From Flaviramulus_B aquimarinus (GTDB lineage: Bacteria; Bacteroidota; Bacteroidia; Flavobacteriales; Flavobacteriaceae): a stretch of 64,000 bases of DNA. The notes below the pieces were generated by a model. It was not told the origin of the DNA. It made no database searches and saw only the letters and a list, made by a program, of their open reading frames with translations. Shown here piece by piece: positions 41,178 to 50,484 of this stretch. The stretch is taken from assembly GCF_039543205.1 (NCBI RefSeq), contig NZ_BAABJH010000002.1, positions 186,001-250,000 of the forward strand, given 5' to 3'. Both the position numbers and the translations under genes were made by a program. How positions within the stretch are numbered: position 1 is the first letter of the stretch; the number at the start of each line of letters is the position of its first letter.

Positions 41178-41882
41178 ATGACATTAAAAGACAAACTGAC
41201 CGCCCAACGTATTTATATCCTTTTAGGAGCGCTTTTTATAACCTCTCTAGTTGTTTCCAATCTTATATTTCAGAAGTTTTTTTATTGGTATCCATTTGAT
41301 ATCGAAATTTTTGGAAGTAAACTTTTTGAAATCTCAGTAGGTATTTTACCTTATCCAATTACTTTTTTAATCACAGATTTAATTAGTGAAATTTATGGTA
41401 AAAAACGCGCTAATGATGTGGTTGTAGTTGGTATTTTTGCGTCGATATTTTCGTTGTTAATCATTTTTGCTGCGGATGCTGTTCCAGCAACTTCCTGGTC
41501 TTATGTTAAAGATGATATGTTTAAAACTGTATTTGGAAACTCCATGATTGCTGTTTTTGCAAGCATGCTCACCTATTTATTTGCGCAGTTTGTTGATATT
41601 CAAATCTATCATTTCTGGAAACGATTAACTAAAGGTAAACACTTATGGATACGGAATAATTTCTCAACTTGGTTTTCGCAATTTGTGGACACCTTTACTA
41701 TTGTGTTTTTATTATGTTCTTTCGGCATTATAGACTGGGTGAATTTTAAAGGCTTGCTGGTCAGTGGGTTTTTATTTAAAGTTATTGTTGCAGCCTGCGA
41801 TACACCATTTCTATATTTAGGTGTGTATTTATTTAGAAAACGCTTTAATTTAAAAGTGAATGAGGAAATTGATTTGCTTTAA
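41178..41882 (+). CDS. Queuosine precursor transporter (VUT/YhhQ family)
   Basis: 234 residues with about six transmembrane helices and the family motif YPITFLITDLISEIYGKKRA (56-75), plus SQFVDTFTIVFLLCSFG. YhhQ homologues import preQ0/preQ1 for tRNA queuosine synthesis. It is divergent from folK and 139 bases upstream of the asmA-like gene, with a REP-like element between. Substrate assignment rests on the family. Confidence 0.88.
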   Translation: MTLKDKLTAQRIYILLGALFITSLVVSNLIFQKFFYWYPFDIEIFGSKLFEISVGILPYPITFLITDLISEIYGKKRANDVVVVGIFASIFSLLIIFAADAVPATSWSYVKDDMFKTVFGNSMIAVFASMLTYLFAQFVDIQIYHFWKRLTKGKHLWIRNNFSTWFSQFVDTFTIVFLLCSFGIIDWVNFKGLLVSGFLFKVIVAACDTPFLYLGVYLFRKRFNLKVNEEIDLL

Positions 41883-41984
41883 AAAGCAGTTAAAATTTCA
41901 GAAAGAATTAACACTAATAAAAAGCCCTTTTCATCTTTTAGCATCATTTTTGCGTATATATCCAAGGAGAGTTTATTTAAGTAA

Positions 41985-42008
41985 GATTCCCACCTTCGTG
42001 GGAATGAC
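41985..42008. repeat. REP-like palindrome
   Basis: GATTCCCAC-CTT-CGTGGGAATGAC forms a 9-bp hairpin with near-perfect arms. It ends 12 bases before the AsmA start codon, so it lies in the 5' UTR or the promoter. It is the best-preserved member of the class in this window. Confidence 0.7.
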
Positions 42009-42020
42009 AAATTATGGTTT

Positions 42021-44693
42021 ATGAAAAAAGCATTTAAAATTATTGGAATCACTTTATTAATCCTCATCGCACTTTTAATCGCTATTCCATTTGCATTTCA
42101 AGGACAAATAAAGAATATGGTTAAGCAGTTTATTAATCAAAATGCAAATGCAAAAGTGGAATTTAATGATGTAAGCCTTAGTTTTATAAAAAGTTTTCCC
42201 GAAGCACATGTTAATGTAAACACTTTGGTCATTAGCAATTTTGAGCCTTTTAAAGATGAAACTTTTGCTACAGTTAAAGATATTTCGTTTACCATGTCGA
42301 TTAAAGAATTATTTAAAACTGCTAATGAATCCCCAATAGTTATAAATTCCATAAACATAGAAGAAGCCCTAATAACTTTAAAAACTGATAAATTCGGAAA
42401 TAATAATTACGACATTACTAAAGAAGACACCAATAACACTTCCGCAGAAAATGAAGCTGATAGTTTTGTGTTTAGTATTGAAGACTATCAAATAAAAAAC
42501 AGCGCCTTAACGTATATTGATGAGCTTTCTAAAATCGTAGTTCATGTGACTGAATTAAACCACGAAGGCCATGGCACCTTTTCATTTGAAACTTCAGAAT
42601 TAGACACTAAAAGTGAAGCCAATGTGAGTTTTACTTTAGATAGCACCAATTATTTAAGCAATAATCCTATAAAACTAGACGCCTTAATTGGTTTAGATCT
42701 AGAACATAGTAAATATATTTTTAAAGAAAACAAAGGTTTTATCAATGATTTACCATTAGAGTTTCAAGGCTATGTACAGCAACTTGAACACGGACAAGAC
42801 ATTAATATTTCATTTAAAAATCCAGAATCCAATTTTAAAAGCTTTTTGGCCGTTATTCCAAAAGCCTATTCTAAAAATATTGAGGATGTACAAACCACTG
42901 GTGATTTTAAAGTAAAAGGTACTATTAAAGGATTAAGCAGCGATGAAACTATTCCAAATCTTGATATTAGCATCACGTCTAATAATGCTTCATTTAAGTA
43001 TCCTGATTTACCAAAACGTGTTCAAAATATTGTTATAAATACAGAAATTAAAAACACAACGGGAAAAGTAGATGATACTTATATTGATATTAAAACTCTT
43101 AATTTTAAAATTGACGATGATGTATTTAAATCGTCTGCAACTATAAAAAACATCGCAAAAAATATGTTTGTAAATGCTAATGTTGACGGCGTTTTAAACT
43201 TAGCAAACATCACAAAAGCCTACCCTGTTCAATTAGACAACGCGCTTACAGGTATTTTAAAAGCAAACTTAAATACAGCTTTTGATATGAATGCCATTGA
43301 AACCAATGCGTATAACCGAATTAAAAATAGCGGCTCAGCAAGTATTCGTGATTTTGTATTCTCATCGGAAGATATTGTAAACCCCATTCATATCGCACAA
43401 GCCCATCTATCATTTAATCCAGGAACGGTATCTCTTAATAGTTTTAAAGCTAAAACAGGTGACAGTGATTTAGACGCTACTGGAACCATTAATAATTTAC
43501 TTGGGTTTCTATTAAGCGACAACACCCTTAAAGGTAACTTTAATGTGAGTTCCAATCTTTTTAAGGTAAGTGATTTTATGACTGAAGATGACCCGTCTGC
43601 AGACAATAAAACCACAAGCGATTCAGAATCTTTAAAAATTCCAGCTTTTTTAGATTGCACAATACATGCAGATGCTAAAACAGTAATTTATGATAATTTA
43701 AATTTGAAAAACGTTACGGGTAAACTGCATATACAAAACCAACAAGTTGCGCTTCAAAATATGAAATCGAGCATTTTTGATGGTGCTTTGGCTATTTCTG
43801 GAGATGTTTCTACAAAAGAAGATACCCCAACATTTAATTTGAATTTGGGAGCTGATGGTTTTGATATTTCAAAATCATTTAAAAATCTAGATTTACTTAA
43901 AAACTTAGCACCTGTTGCAAAGTTACTTAATGGCAAACTCAATACAACCATTAACCTTTCAGGGAAATTAGACCAAGAGTTCTCGCCAGATTTATCTACC
44001 GTTTCTGGTGATGCGTTAGCAGAATTGCTAACGACTAAAATAAACACGAATAAAGGTGAATTATTTAACCAACTTGAAGGCGCATTAGGGTTTATAAACT
44101 TTAACAAACTTGATTTAAAAGATGTAAAAACCCAATTGGATTTTGCTAATGGAAAAGTAAGTGTAAAACCTTTCGATTTAGTTTATGATGATATAGCCAT
44201 AACAGTTTCTGGCGCTCATGGGTTTGACAAAACTATAGATTACAGTGCTGTTTTCAATGTGCCTGCAAAATATTTGGGTAGCGAAGTCAATCAGCTTATT
44301 GGAAAAATTAATACCGAAGAAGCTAAAAATATTACCATCCCCGTTACTGCCAATATTGGCGGAAACTTTACAAGTCCAACAGTTAAAACCGATTTAACCA
44401 GTGGTGTTTCAAACTTAACAAAACAACTTATAGAAATTGAAAAACAAAAGTTACTTAATCAAGGTAAAGACCAGGTTAAGAAATTAATTAGCGATGTTAT
44501 TGGCGATAATAAAAAGAAAACAGATTCTACCAAACAACAACAAAATGATGTTATAAATGATGTTTTGGGTGGCTTACTTGGCGACAGTAAAAAGGCAGAC
44601 TCCACAACAACAAATACTCCTGAAAACACAGTTAAAGATGTGCTTAGCGGGCTATTAGGGAATAAAAAAAAGAAACAAGACACAATTAATTAG
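42021..44693 (+). CDS. AsmA family protein
   Basis: 890 residues. The N-terminal transmembrane anchor (4-26) is followed by long periplasmic AsmA-type repeats: N-terminal domain ~30-350 and C-terminal AsmA_2-like ~560-820 (VTGKLHIQNQQVALQNMKSSI, SGDVSTKEDTP). AsmA-like proteins are linked to lipid transport between the membranes or outer-membrane assembly. The last ~75 residues are a low-complexity tail with three approximate copies of a V(I/L)..L.G(D/N).KK.D(S/T) unit. It precedes rpsU but is separated from it by a promoter-like gap. Confidence 0.85.
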   Translation: MKKAFKIIGITLLILIALLIAIPFAFQGQIKNMVKQFINQNANAKVEFNDVSLSFIKSFPEAHVNVNTLVISNFEPFKDETFATVKDISFTMSIKELFKTANESPIVINSINIEEALITLKTDKFGNNNYDITKEDTNNTSAENEADSFVFSIEDYQIKNSALTYIDELSKIVVHVTELNHEGHGTFSFETSELDTKSEANVSFTLDSTNYLSNNPIKLDALIGLDLEHSKYIFKENKGFINDLPLEFQGYVQQLEHGQDINISFKNPESNFKSFLAVIPKAYSKNIEDVQTTGDFKVKGTIKGLSSDETIPNLDISITSNNASFKYPDLPKRVQNIVINTEIKNTTGKVDDTYIDIKTLNFKIDDDVFKSSATIKNIAKNMFVNANVDGVLNLANITKAYPVQLDNALTGILKANLNTAFDMNAIETNAYNRIKNSGSASIRDFVFSSEDIVNPIHIAQAHLSFNPGTVSLNSFKAKTGDSDLDATGTINNLLGFLLSDNTLKGNFNVSSNLFKVSDFMTEDDPSADNKTTSDSESLKIPAFLDCTIHADAKTVIYDNLNLKNVTGKLHIQNQQVALQNMKSSIFDGALAISGDVSTKEDTPTFNLNLGADGFDISKSFKNLDLLKNLAPVAKLLNGKLNTTINLSGKLDQEFSPDLSTVSGDALAELLTTKINTNKGELFNQLEGALGFINFNKLDLKDVKTQLDFANGKVSVKPFDLVYDDIAITVSGAHGFDKTIDYSAVFNVPAKYLGSEVNQLIGKINTEEAKNITIPVTANIGGNFTSPTVKTDLTSGVSNLTKQLIEIEKQKLLNQGKDQVKKLISDVIGDNKKKTDSTKQQQNDVINDVLGGLLGDSKKADSTTTNTPENTVKDVLSGLLGNKKKKQDTIN

Positions 44694-44763
44694 GATTTTC
44701 TAATAAAAAATTAGAACTTTGCATCCCTTTTTAGGAAGACCAAAAACACAAAATACAGTATAT

Positions 44764-44958
44764 ATGTTAAAGATTATAGTTAAAGATGGTGAAAACATCG
44801 AAAGAGCTTTAAAACGTTACAAAAGAAAGCACAGAAATATTAAAGTAATGCAGAACTTAAGAGATGGACAGTTTTTTACTAAACCTTCTGTAAAAAGACG
44901 TCGTGAAGTTCAAAAAGCAGCATATATTCAAAACTTAAGAGATCAAGAAGATATATAG
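44764..44958 (+). CDS. rpsU: 30S ribosomal protein S21
   Basis: 64 residues from ATG 44764 (MLKIIVKDGENIERALKRYKRK). The frame extends 15 codons upstream, but the conserved S21 N terminus fixes this start. The basic KRRREVQKAA block typical of bS21 is present. S21 joins the 30S platform late and helps initiation; Bacteroidota S21 also binds the anti-Shine-Dalgarno region. It is monocistronic with a strong terminator. Confidence 0.97.
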   Translation: MLKIIVKDGENIERALKRYKRKHRNIKVMQNLRDGQFFTKPSVKRRREVQKAAYIQNLRDQEDI

Positions 44959-44978
44959 TATCTTAAAATACTCGACAT

Positions 44979-45021
44979 AAAAAATCCTATTTACACAAAA
45001 ACTGTAAATAGGATTTTTTAT
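44979..45021 (+). terminator. Terminator after rpsU
   Basis: AAAAAATCCTATTTACA pairs with TGTAAATAGGATTTTTT around a 7-base loop. It is a long stem flanked by A and T runs and may also act on the opposite strand. Confidence 0.92.
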
Positions 45022-45057
45022 TTGTAAGCTTTTAAAGCCTTTTTCTACAAAAGGAAC

Positions 45058-45681
45058 ATGATTATAGTTTACTTCATTATTGGAATTATGGCTTCGGTAT
45101 TAAGTGCGCTCCCACTTGGCGCCTCGAATATAGCCGTAATAAATACTACTTTAAAGCAAAATGCAAAACAAGCTTTTAAAATTGCTATAACCGCTGGAAT
45201 AGCAGAAGTTATACTCTCATATTATGCTTTACATTGCAATATGGTTGTTAAAGATTTTTTTAACAACAATCTATGGGTACAATATATTATTGTGTGTTTA
45301 CTTTTTATTATTGGTGGTTTTTTATTTTTTAAAAAACAATCTGAAAAGCAACCTAAGAAACGAAAATTAACACAATCTAAATACGCTACTGGCTTTGTAC
45401 TGGGCATAATAAACCCACCTGTTCTAATTTATTGGGTTATTGCTTTTGGTATTTTAAACAACAATGACATTATGCTGTCTTTACAGTCATCATTTTCTGT
45501 GTTATTTTTATTCTTTTTTGGTGTGTATATAGGCAAGTTACTAACGCTATATATTTATAGTAGAATTAGTATAACTATTAAGAACAAAGTTCAAAATATC
45601 ACTTTTTTAATTAATAGAGTTACTGGAGTTTTATTAGTGTTTATTGGATTTGTTCAAGCCATTAAACTATACATACTTTAA
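45058..45681 (+). CDS. LysE-family transporter
   Basis: 207 residues with six hydrophobic segments, an N-terminal LSALPLGASNIAVINTTLKQ motif and a middle FVLGIINPPVLIYWVIAFG, which are the marks of LysE/RhtB exporters. The usual role is export of amino acids or small metabolites; the substrate is unknown. It starts 37 bases after the rpsU terminator and converges on the DUF2797 gene. Confidence 0.85.
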   Translation: MIIVYFIIGIMASVLSALPLGASNIAVINTTLKQNAKQAFKIAITAGIAEVILSYYALHCNMVVKDFFNNNLWVQYIIVCLLFIIGGFLFFKKQSEKQPKKRKLTQSKYATGFVLGIINPPVLIYWVIAFGILNNNDIMLSLQSSFSVLFLFFFGVYIGKLLTLYIYSRISITIKNKVQNITFLINRVTGVLLVFIGFVQAIKLYIL

Positions 45682-45739
45682 GCCGTCAGTAATGTTTGTT
45701 AAAACAAAAGACCAAAATACAACTGGTTAACAAAGAGTA

Positions 45740-46534
45740 TTAGACAACACTAATATTAACGACCAAACCTTCATTGGCACGAACATTAAACACTGTTTCG
45801 TCTTCAAAAATCAGGTACTGCCCTTTTACACCAACTAATTTACCTGTGTAGGATTGCTCCTTTTTAATATTTAGGCTTTTAGGTTTCTCAGGATATTTAT
45901 TTACAGGAAACTCCAAGTGGGTTTCAGAATTACTTTCAATAAAATAATCTTTTGCTTCATCTGGAATATAAGATTTTAAGCGTTCTCTCCATTCCACTAA
46001 ATTTTCATCTTTAATATCATTCTTTAACATAGAACGCCAATTCGTTTTATCGGCAACATAATTTTTTAAAGCTACTTCGGTAATTCCTGCCAGATACCGA
46101 TTTGGTACTTCTACAATTTCAATAGCTTCATGTGCTCCTTGGTCTATCCATCGGGTTGGGACTTGACTTTTTCTAGTAACTCCTACTTTAACGTTACTGG
46201 AATTTGCCAAATACACAATATGTGGCTGTAGTTGCACTTTTTTTTCGTATTCCAAATCACGATCTTCTTTACCTAAATGCGCTTTACTCAATTCTGGACG
46301 CATAATCCAATCGCCGGCTTGGGCCACATCATAAAAACATTGTTTATCAAAACCTTGACGGTAAATTGGCTTATCTAAACCACAATTTAAACATTGATAT
46401 TTTATAAATTGAATCTTAATATTTTTATTTAATAATTGATTCATATTTAAAAAATCATTCTCAAACACTAAATAATATTGAATAGGACTTGAAAATTCAG
46501 TTTCCATTTTTGTTAAAACACCTTGGTAGGTCAT
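45740..46534 (-). CDS. DUF2797 domain-containing protein
   Basis: 264 residues. Two Cys pairs near the N terminus (CLNCGLDKPI ... DKQCFYDV) and the central HIVYLANSSNVKVGVTRKSQVPTRWIDQGA block are distinctive of DUF2797. Parts of the central block resemble GIY-YIG-like nuclease sequence, but no activity is known. It is divergent from the GH3-like gene with 42 bases between starts, so promoters overlap. Confidence 0.85.
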   Translation of the reverse strand: MTYQGVLTKMETEFSSPIQYYLVFENDFLNMNQLLNKNIKIQFIKYQCLNCGLDKPIYRQGFDKQCFYDVAQAGDWIMRPELSKAHLGKEDRDLEYEKKVQLQPHIVYLANSSNVKVGVTRKSQVPTRWIDQGAHEAIEIVEVPNRYLAGITEVALKNYVADKTNWRSMLKNDIKDENLVEWRERLKSYIPDEAKDYFIESNSETHLEFPVNKYPEKPKSLNIKKEQSYTGKLVGVKGQYLIFEDETVFNVRANEGLVVNISVV

Positions 46535-46576
46535 AAAAAAAAGTATTATTTTTAAGCACTTAAAGATAGAATAAAT

Positions 46577-48091
46577 ATGTCAATTCCTTTAGTAAATTCT
46601 ATTGCATCATGGTTTTTAAAAAAGCGATTCCATCAAATTGAATTGTTTTTAAAATACCCCAATGAAGTACAAAACGAGCTACTTTTAAGCTTAATAGACT
46701 TTGCAAGAAACACCGAAATTGGCAAACAATATGATTTTGCTTCGATTAAAGATTATAAAACTTTTGCAGAACGTGTTCCTATCAAAAATTATGATGGTTG
46801 GCAAGATGTCATTGAACGCTCTAGAAGCGGCGAAAACAATATTTTCTGGCCATCACCTATTAAATGGTTTGCAAAATCCAGTGGAACAACTAGAGCCAAA
46901 AGTAAATTTATTCCAGTAAGCGAAGAATCTCTTGAAGACTGTCATTATGCAGCAAGTAAAGATTTGCTTTGCATGTATTTAAACAACAATGAGAACTCCC
47001 AACTATTTACTGGTAAGAGCTTACGCTTAGGCGGAAGCAAAGAACTATATAGAGAAAACGGAACTGTTTTTGGTGATCTGTCGGCTATACTTATTGACAA
47101 CATGCCATTTTGGGCCGAGTTTAGTAGTACCCCTAGTAGTAAAGTCTCGTTGATGAGCGACTGGGAACATAAAATGCAAGCTATTGTAAACGAAACCATT
47201 AATGAAAATGTAACGAGTCTAGCCGGAGTCCCCTCTTGGATGTTAGTTCTATTAAATAATGTTTTAGAAACCACAGGAAAACAAAATCTGCATGAAGTTT
47301 GGCCAAACATGGAAGTTTATTTTCATGGGGGTGTTAGTTTTACACCTTATAAAGATCAATACAAAAACATATTACCTCAAAAAAGCTTTAAGTATTATGA
47401 AATTTATAATGCTTCTGAAGGCTTTTTTGCTATTCAGGATCAAAACAATTCCAGTGAGTTACTACTTATGCTAGATTATGGTATTTTTTATGAGTTTATC
47501 CCTATGGATATTTATGCAACACCTCAAGAAAGTGCCATTCCGCTTAGCGAGGTAAAATTAAACCAAAACTACGCAGTGATTATTACCACAAATGCAGGTT
47601 TATGGCGCTATAAAATTGGAGATACTATTCGGTTTACCTCCTTAAACCCTTATCGAATAAAAGTTTCTGGTAGAACGAAACACCACATTAATGTTTTTGG
47701 AGAGGAACTGATTATTGAAAATGCAGAAAACGCTTTAAAAAAAGTATGCAAACGCACAAAAGCAGAAATTGTAGATTTTACAGCGGCTCCAATCTTTATG
47801 GAAGGTAAAGAAAAAGGGGCTCATGAGTGGCTTATTGAGTTTAAAACACCCCCTAGTGATATTCATTATTTTAATGAATTGTTTGACAATGCTTTAAAAT
47901 CTTTAAATTCTGATTATGAAGCTAAACGCTATAACAATATCACCCTTAATAAACCTAAAATTAATATAGCTCGAACACATTTATTTCATGACTGGTTAAA
48001 ACAAAATGACAAATTAGGTGGACAACATAAAGTCCCTAGACTCTCTAACACTCGAGATTATATGGATGATTTATTAAAGCTAAACTCATAA
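46577..48091 (+). CDS. GH3-family (auxin-responsive type) acyl-adenylate ligase-like protein
   Basis: 504 residues covering the whole GH3 fold: an adenylation core with KWFAKSSGTTRAKSKFIPVS (phosphate-binding loop, ~95-115), YNASEGFFAIQ (~275-285), a TTNAGLWRYKIGDTIRF block and the hinge VSGRTKHHINVFGEEL. Plant GH3 enzymes conjugate amino acids to acyl acids. The bacterial homologues are widespread in Bacteroidota and their substrate is unknown, so this is not a plant transfer. Confidence 0.88.
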   Translation: MSIPLVNSIASWFLKKRFHQIELFLKYPNEVQNELLLSLIDFARNTEIGKQYDFASIKDYKTFAERVPIKNYDGWQDVIERSRSGENNIFWPSPIKWFAKSSGTTRAKSKFIPVSEESLEDCHYAASKDLLCMYLNNNENSQLFTGKSLRLGGSKELYRENGTVFGDLSAILIDNMPFWAEFSSTPSSKVSLMSDWEHKMQAIVNETINENVTSLAGVPSWMLVLLNNVLETTGKQNLHEVWPNMEVYFHGGVSFTPYKDQYKNILPQKSFKYYEIYNASEGFFAIQDQNNSSELLLMLDYGIFYEFIPMDIYATPQESAIPLSEVKLNQNYAVIITTNAGLWRYKIGDTIRFTSLNPYRIKVSGRTKHHINVFGEELIIENAENALKKVCKRTKAEIVDFTAAPIFMEGKEKGAHEWLIEFKTPPSDIHYFNELFDNALKSLNSDYEAKRYNNITLNKPKINIARTHLFHDWLKQNDKLGGQHKVPRLSNTRDYMDDLLKLNS

Positions 48092-48306
48092 CACCTCTTT
48101 TTTTAACGTTAAGTTTTATCGATTAAATGTCATGAAATCGACAACTTGTAATCTAAAAAGTTTTTAAACGAGTATTTCGCCTTATAGTCTAAAAGACAAT
48201 AAAGCTACTTTGCGCAGCTACTTTTTAGATATATATTTACACCAGAATTAAAAAACAGACATAAAGATTTTTTATAAAATATCCATTATTAATTAATTTC
48301 CATAAA
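48092..48306. other. Gene-free A+T-rich spacer after the GH3 gene
   Basis: It contains a partial direct repeat (GCTACTTTGCGCAGCTACTTTT near 48210-48235) and a short CGAT/ATCG hairpin, but no reading frame or known RNA. Confidence 0.35.
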
Positions 48307-48340
48307 TAAAAAAACCACGCTAAATAGCGTGGTTTTTTAT
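48307..48340. terminator. Terminator of clpX (bidirectional)
   Basis: AAAACCACGCTA pairs with TAGCGTGGTTTT. T runs occur for both strands. It ends about 20 bases from the clpX stop on the minus strand. Confidence 0.9.
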
Positions 48341-48358
48341 GTTTGTAATTCAACCTAA

Positions 48359-49591
48359 TTAAGAAACTGCTTTCAGTTTCTTTAAAGTCGTTTTAGTCAA
48401 TTTGTTTTCAGCGTAAGCTTTAGTTACGTTTAATTTTTTATCGTTGCTACTTGGCAATTCAAACATAGCATCGGTTAAAATTTCCTCACAAAGTGAACGT
48501 AAGCCTCTTGCTCCTAATTTATACTCAATAGCTTTTCCTACAATAAAATCTAAAGCACCATCAGTTATAGCAAAATCGATATCGTCCATAGAAAACAACT
48601 TTTTATATTGTTTAATAATGGCATTTTTAGGTTCGGTAAGAATGGCTCTTAAAGTATCTGCATCTAATGGATCCATATAAGTCAACACTGGCAAACGACC
48701 AATTATTTCTGGAATTAATCCAAAGTCCTTTAAATCTTTAGGAATAATATATTGAAGCAAATGATTTTGATCGACAACATCATCAGACATCGATGCGCTG
48801 TAACCAACGGCCTGCATATTTAATCGTTTAGAAATAACACGCTCAATACCATCAAAAGCACCACCGGCAATAAATAAAATATTTTCTGTATTAACTTCTA
48901 TGAATTTTTGGTCTGGATGCTTACGACCTCCTTTTGGCGGAACGTTTACAACGGTCCCTTCTAAAAGTTTTAATAAGGCTTGTTGTACACCTTCACCTGA
49001 AACATCACGTGTTATCGATGGGTTATCGCTTTTACGAGCAATCTTATCAATTTCATCAATAAAAACAATACCTTTTTGTGCTTTTTCTAAATTATAGTCA
49101 GCAGCTTGTAATAATCTGGTTAAAATACTCTCTACATCTTCACCAACATAACCAGCTTCTGTTAATACCGTAGCATCAACAATGGCAAGTGGTACATTTA
49201 GCATTTTAGCAACGGTTTTAGCCATTAAAGTTTTACCGGTTCCTGTTTGCCCAACCATAATGATATTACTTTTTTGAATTTCAATATCATCTTTGGTAGT
49301 TGGTTGTAATAACCTTTTGTAATGATTGTATACGGCAACAGACATTACTTTTTTTGTCATGGCTTGTCCAATAATATACTCATCTAAGAACGCCTTAATT
49401 TGTTGCGGCTTACGAAGTTTTAATTCAGCAGATAAATCGCTACTATCATTCTGCTTAGATTCTTCAATAACAATACCGTGCGCTTGCTCTATACATCTAT
49501 CGCATATATGAGCATCTAACCCAGCTATTAATATATTCGTTTCAGGTTTTTTACGTCCACAAAACGAACATTCTAGTTCTTCTTTTGCCAT
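48359..49591 (-). CDS. clpX: ATP-dependent Clp protease ATP-binding subunit ClpX
   Basis: AAA+ unfoldase that feeds ClpP. 410 residues: a zinc-binding domain with C8, C11, C30 and C33, Walker A GQTGTGKT (114-121), Walker B GIVFIDEIDKIA, the pore loop in a YVGED context, sensor regions, and the C-terminal D2-small domain with GARGLRSLCEEIL. It is last in tig-clpP-clpX, 74 bases after clpP. Confidence 0.98.
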   Translation of the reverse strand: MAKEELECSFCGRKKPETNILIAGLDAHICDRCIEQAHGIVIEESKQNDSSDLSAELKLRKPQQIKAFLDEYIIGQAMTKKVMSVAVYNHYKRLLQPTTKDDIEIQKSNIIMVGQTGTGKTLMAKTVAKMLNVPLAIVDATVLTEAGYVGEDVESILTRLLQAADYNLEKAQKGIVFIDEIDKIARKSDNPSITRDVSGEGVQQALLKLLEGTVVNVPPKGGRKHPDQKFIEVNTENILFIAGGAFDGIERVISKRLNMQAVGYSASMSDDVVDQNHLLQYIIPKDLKDFGLIPEIIGRLPVLTYMDPLDADTLRAILTEPKNAIIKQYKKLFSMDDIDFAITDGALDFIVGKAIEYKLGARGLRSLCEEILTDAMFELPSSNDKKLNVTKAYAENKLTKTTLKKLKAVS

Positions 49592-49665
49592 TAATCTTAT
49601 CTATTTATGTAGGGAAATCATTATAAACTCCTCTATAACAATTCTTTAAAATTACAAATTTTTAT

Positions 49666-50340
49666 TTAATTACGTGCTAAAATCTCATCAATCATACCAT
49701 ATTCCTTTGCTTTATCGGCTTTCATCCAATAATCCCTATCACTATCTTCATAGACTTTGTCGTAATCTTGACCTGAATGCTTACTAATAATTTTATAAAG
49801 TTCTTCTTTTAAAATTAAAATTTCTCTAGCGGTAATTTCTATATCACTTGCTTGTCCTTGAGCACCTCCTAATGGTTGGTGAATCATAACACGGGAATGT
49901 GTTAACCCGCTACGTTTTCCTTTTTGTCCAGCACATAATAATACAGCACCCATAGAAGCTGCCATACCTGTGCAAATAGTAGCTACATCTGGCTTTATAA
50001 ACTGCATGGTATCATAAATCCCTAAACCAGCATAAACACTACCTCCTGGCGAGTTAATATAAATTTGAATGTCTTTATTGGCATCTGTGCTTTCTAAAAA
50101 CAATAATTGGGCTTGAACAATATTAGCTACTTGATCATTAATTCCTGTTCCTAAGAAAATAATTCTATCCATCATTAAACGTGAAAATACATCAAAAACA
50201 GCAATGTTCATTTGGCGCTCTTCAATAATATTTGGCGTTAAGTTAGTAGGGTACATACTACTAATGATTTTATTGTAATATGTACTGCTGATACCTTGAT
50301 CTTTTATCGCGAATTTTTCAAATTCTTTAGCGTAATCCAT
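49666..50340 (-). CDS. clpP: ATP-dependent Clp protease proteolytic subunit
   Basis: Serine peptidase. 224 residues with the nucleophile S129 in GMAASMGAVLL, H154 in MIHQPLGGAQG, and the conserved D..RDYWM(K)A(D)..KEYG end. The N-terminal extension of ~40 residues is longer than E. coli ClpP and is usual for Flavobacteriia. It lies between tig and clpX; a strong terminator after tig suggests its own promoter in the 144-base gap. Confidence 0.97.
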   Translation of the reverse strand: MDYAKEFEKFAIKDQGISSTYYNKIISSMYPTNLTPNIIEERQMNIAVFDVFSRLMMDRIIFLGTGINDQVANIVQAQLLFLESTDANKDIQIYINSPGGSVYAGLGIYDTMQFIKPDVATICTGMAASMGAVLLCAGQKGKRSGLTHSRVMIHQPLGGAQGQASDIEITAREILILKEELYKIISKHSGQDYDKVYEDSDRDYWMKADKAKEYGMIDEILARN

Positions 50341-50425
50341 AGTTTATTTTACAATTTGTTTTGATTAAAACCCTGTCTTACATTAAGATGGATCAAAACC
50401 TATTTTTATTAAGATTCATTTTTAA

Positions 50426-50460
50426 ATAAAAAGGCGCTTAAATCGATTGATTTAAGCGCC
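50426..50460 (-). terminator. Terminator after tig
   Basis: GGCGCTTAAATC pairs with GATTTAAGCGCC (50433-50460) with a GATT loop. On the minus strand a T run follows (complement of 50428-50432). It separates tig from clpP. Confidence 0.88.
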
Positions 50461-50484
50461 TAAATATAAGCATTTATTCTTTAT

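Noticed and set aside
46577..48091. Plant-derived horizontal gene transfer suggested by GH3 homology
   Set aside because: GH3-like proteins are widespread in Bacteroidota, and base use here matches the neighbours.
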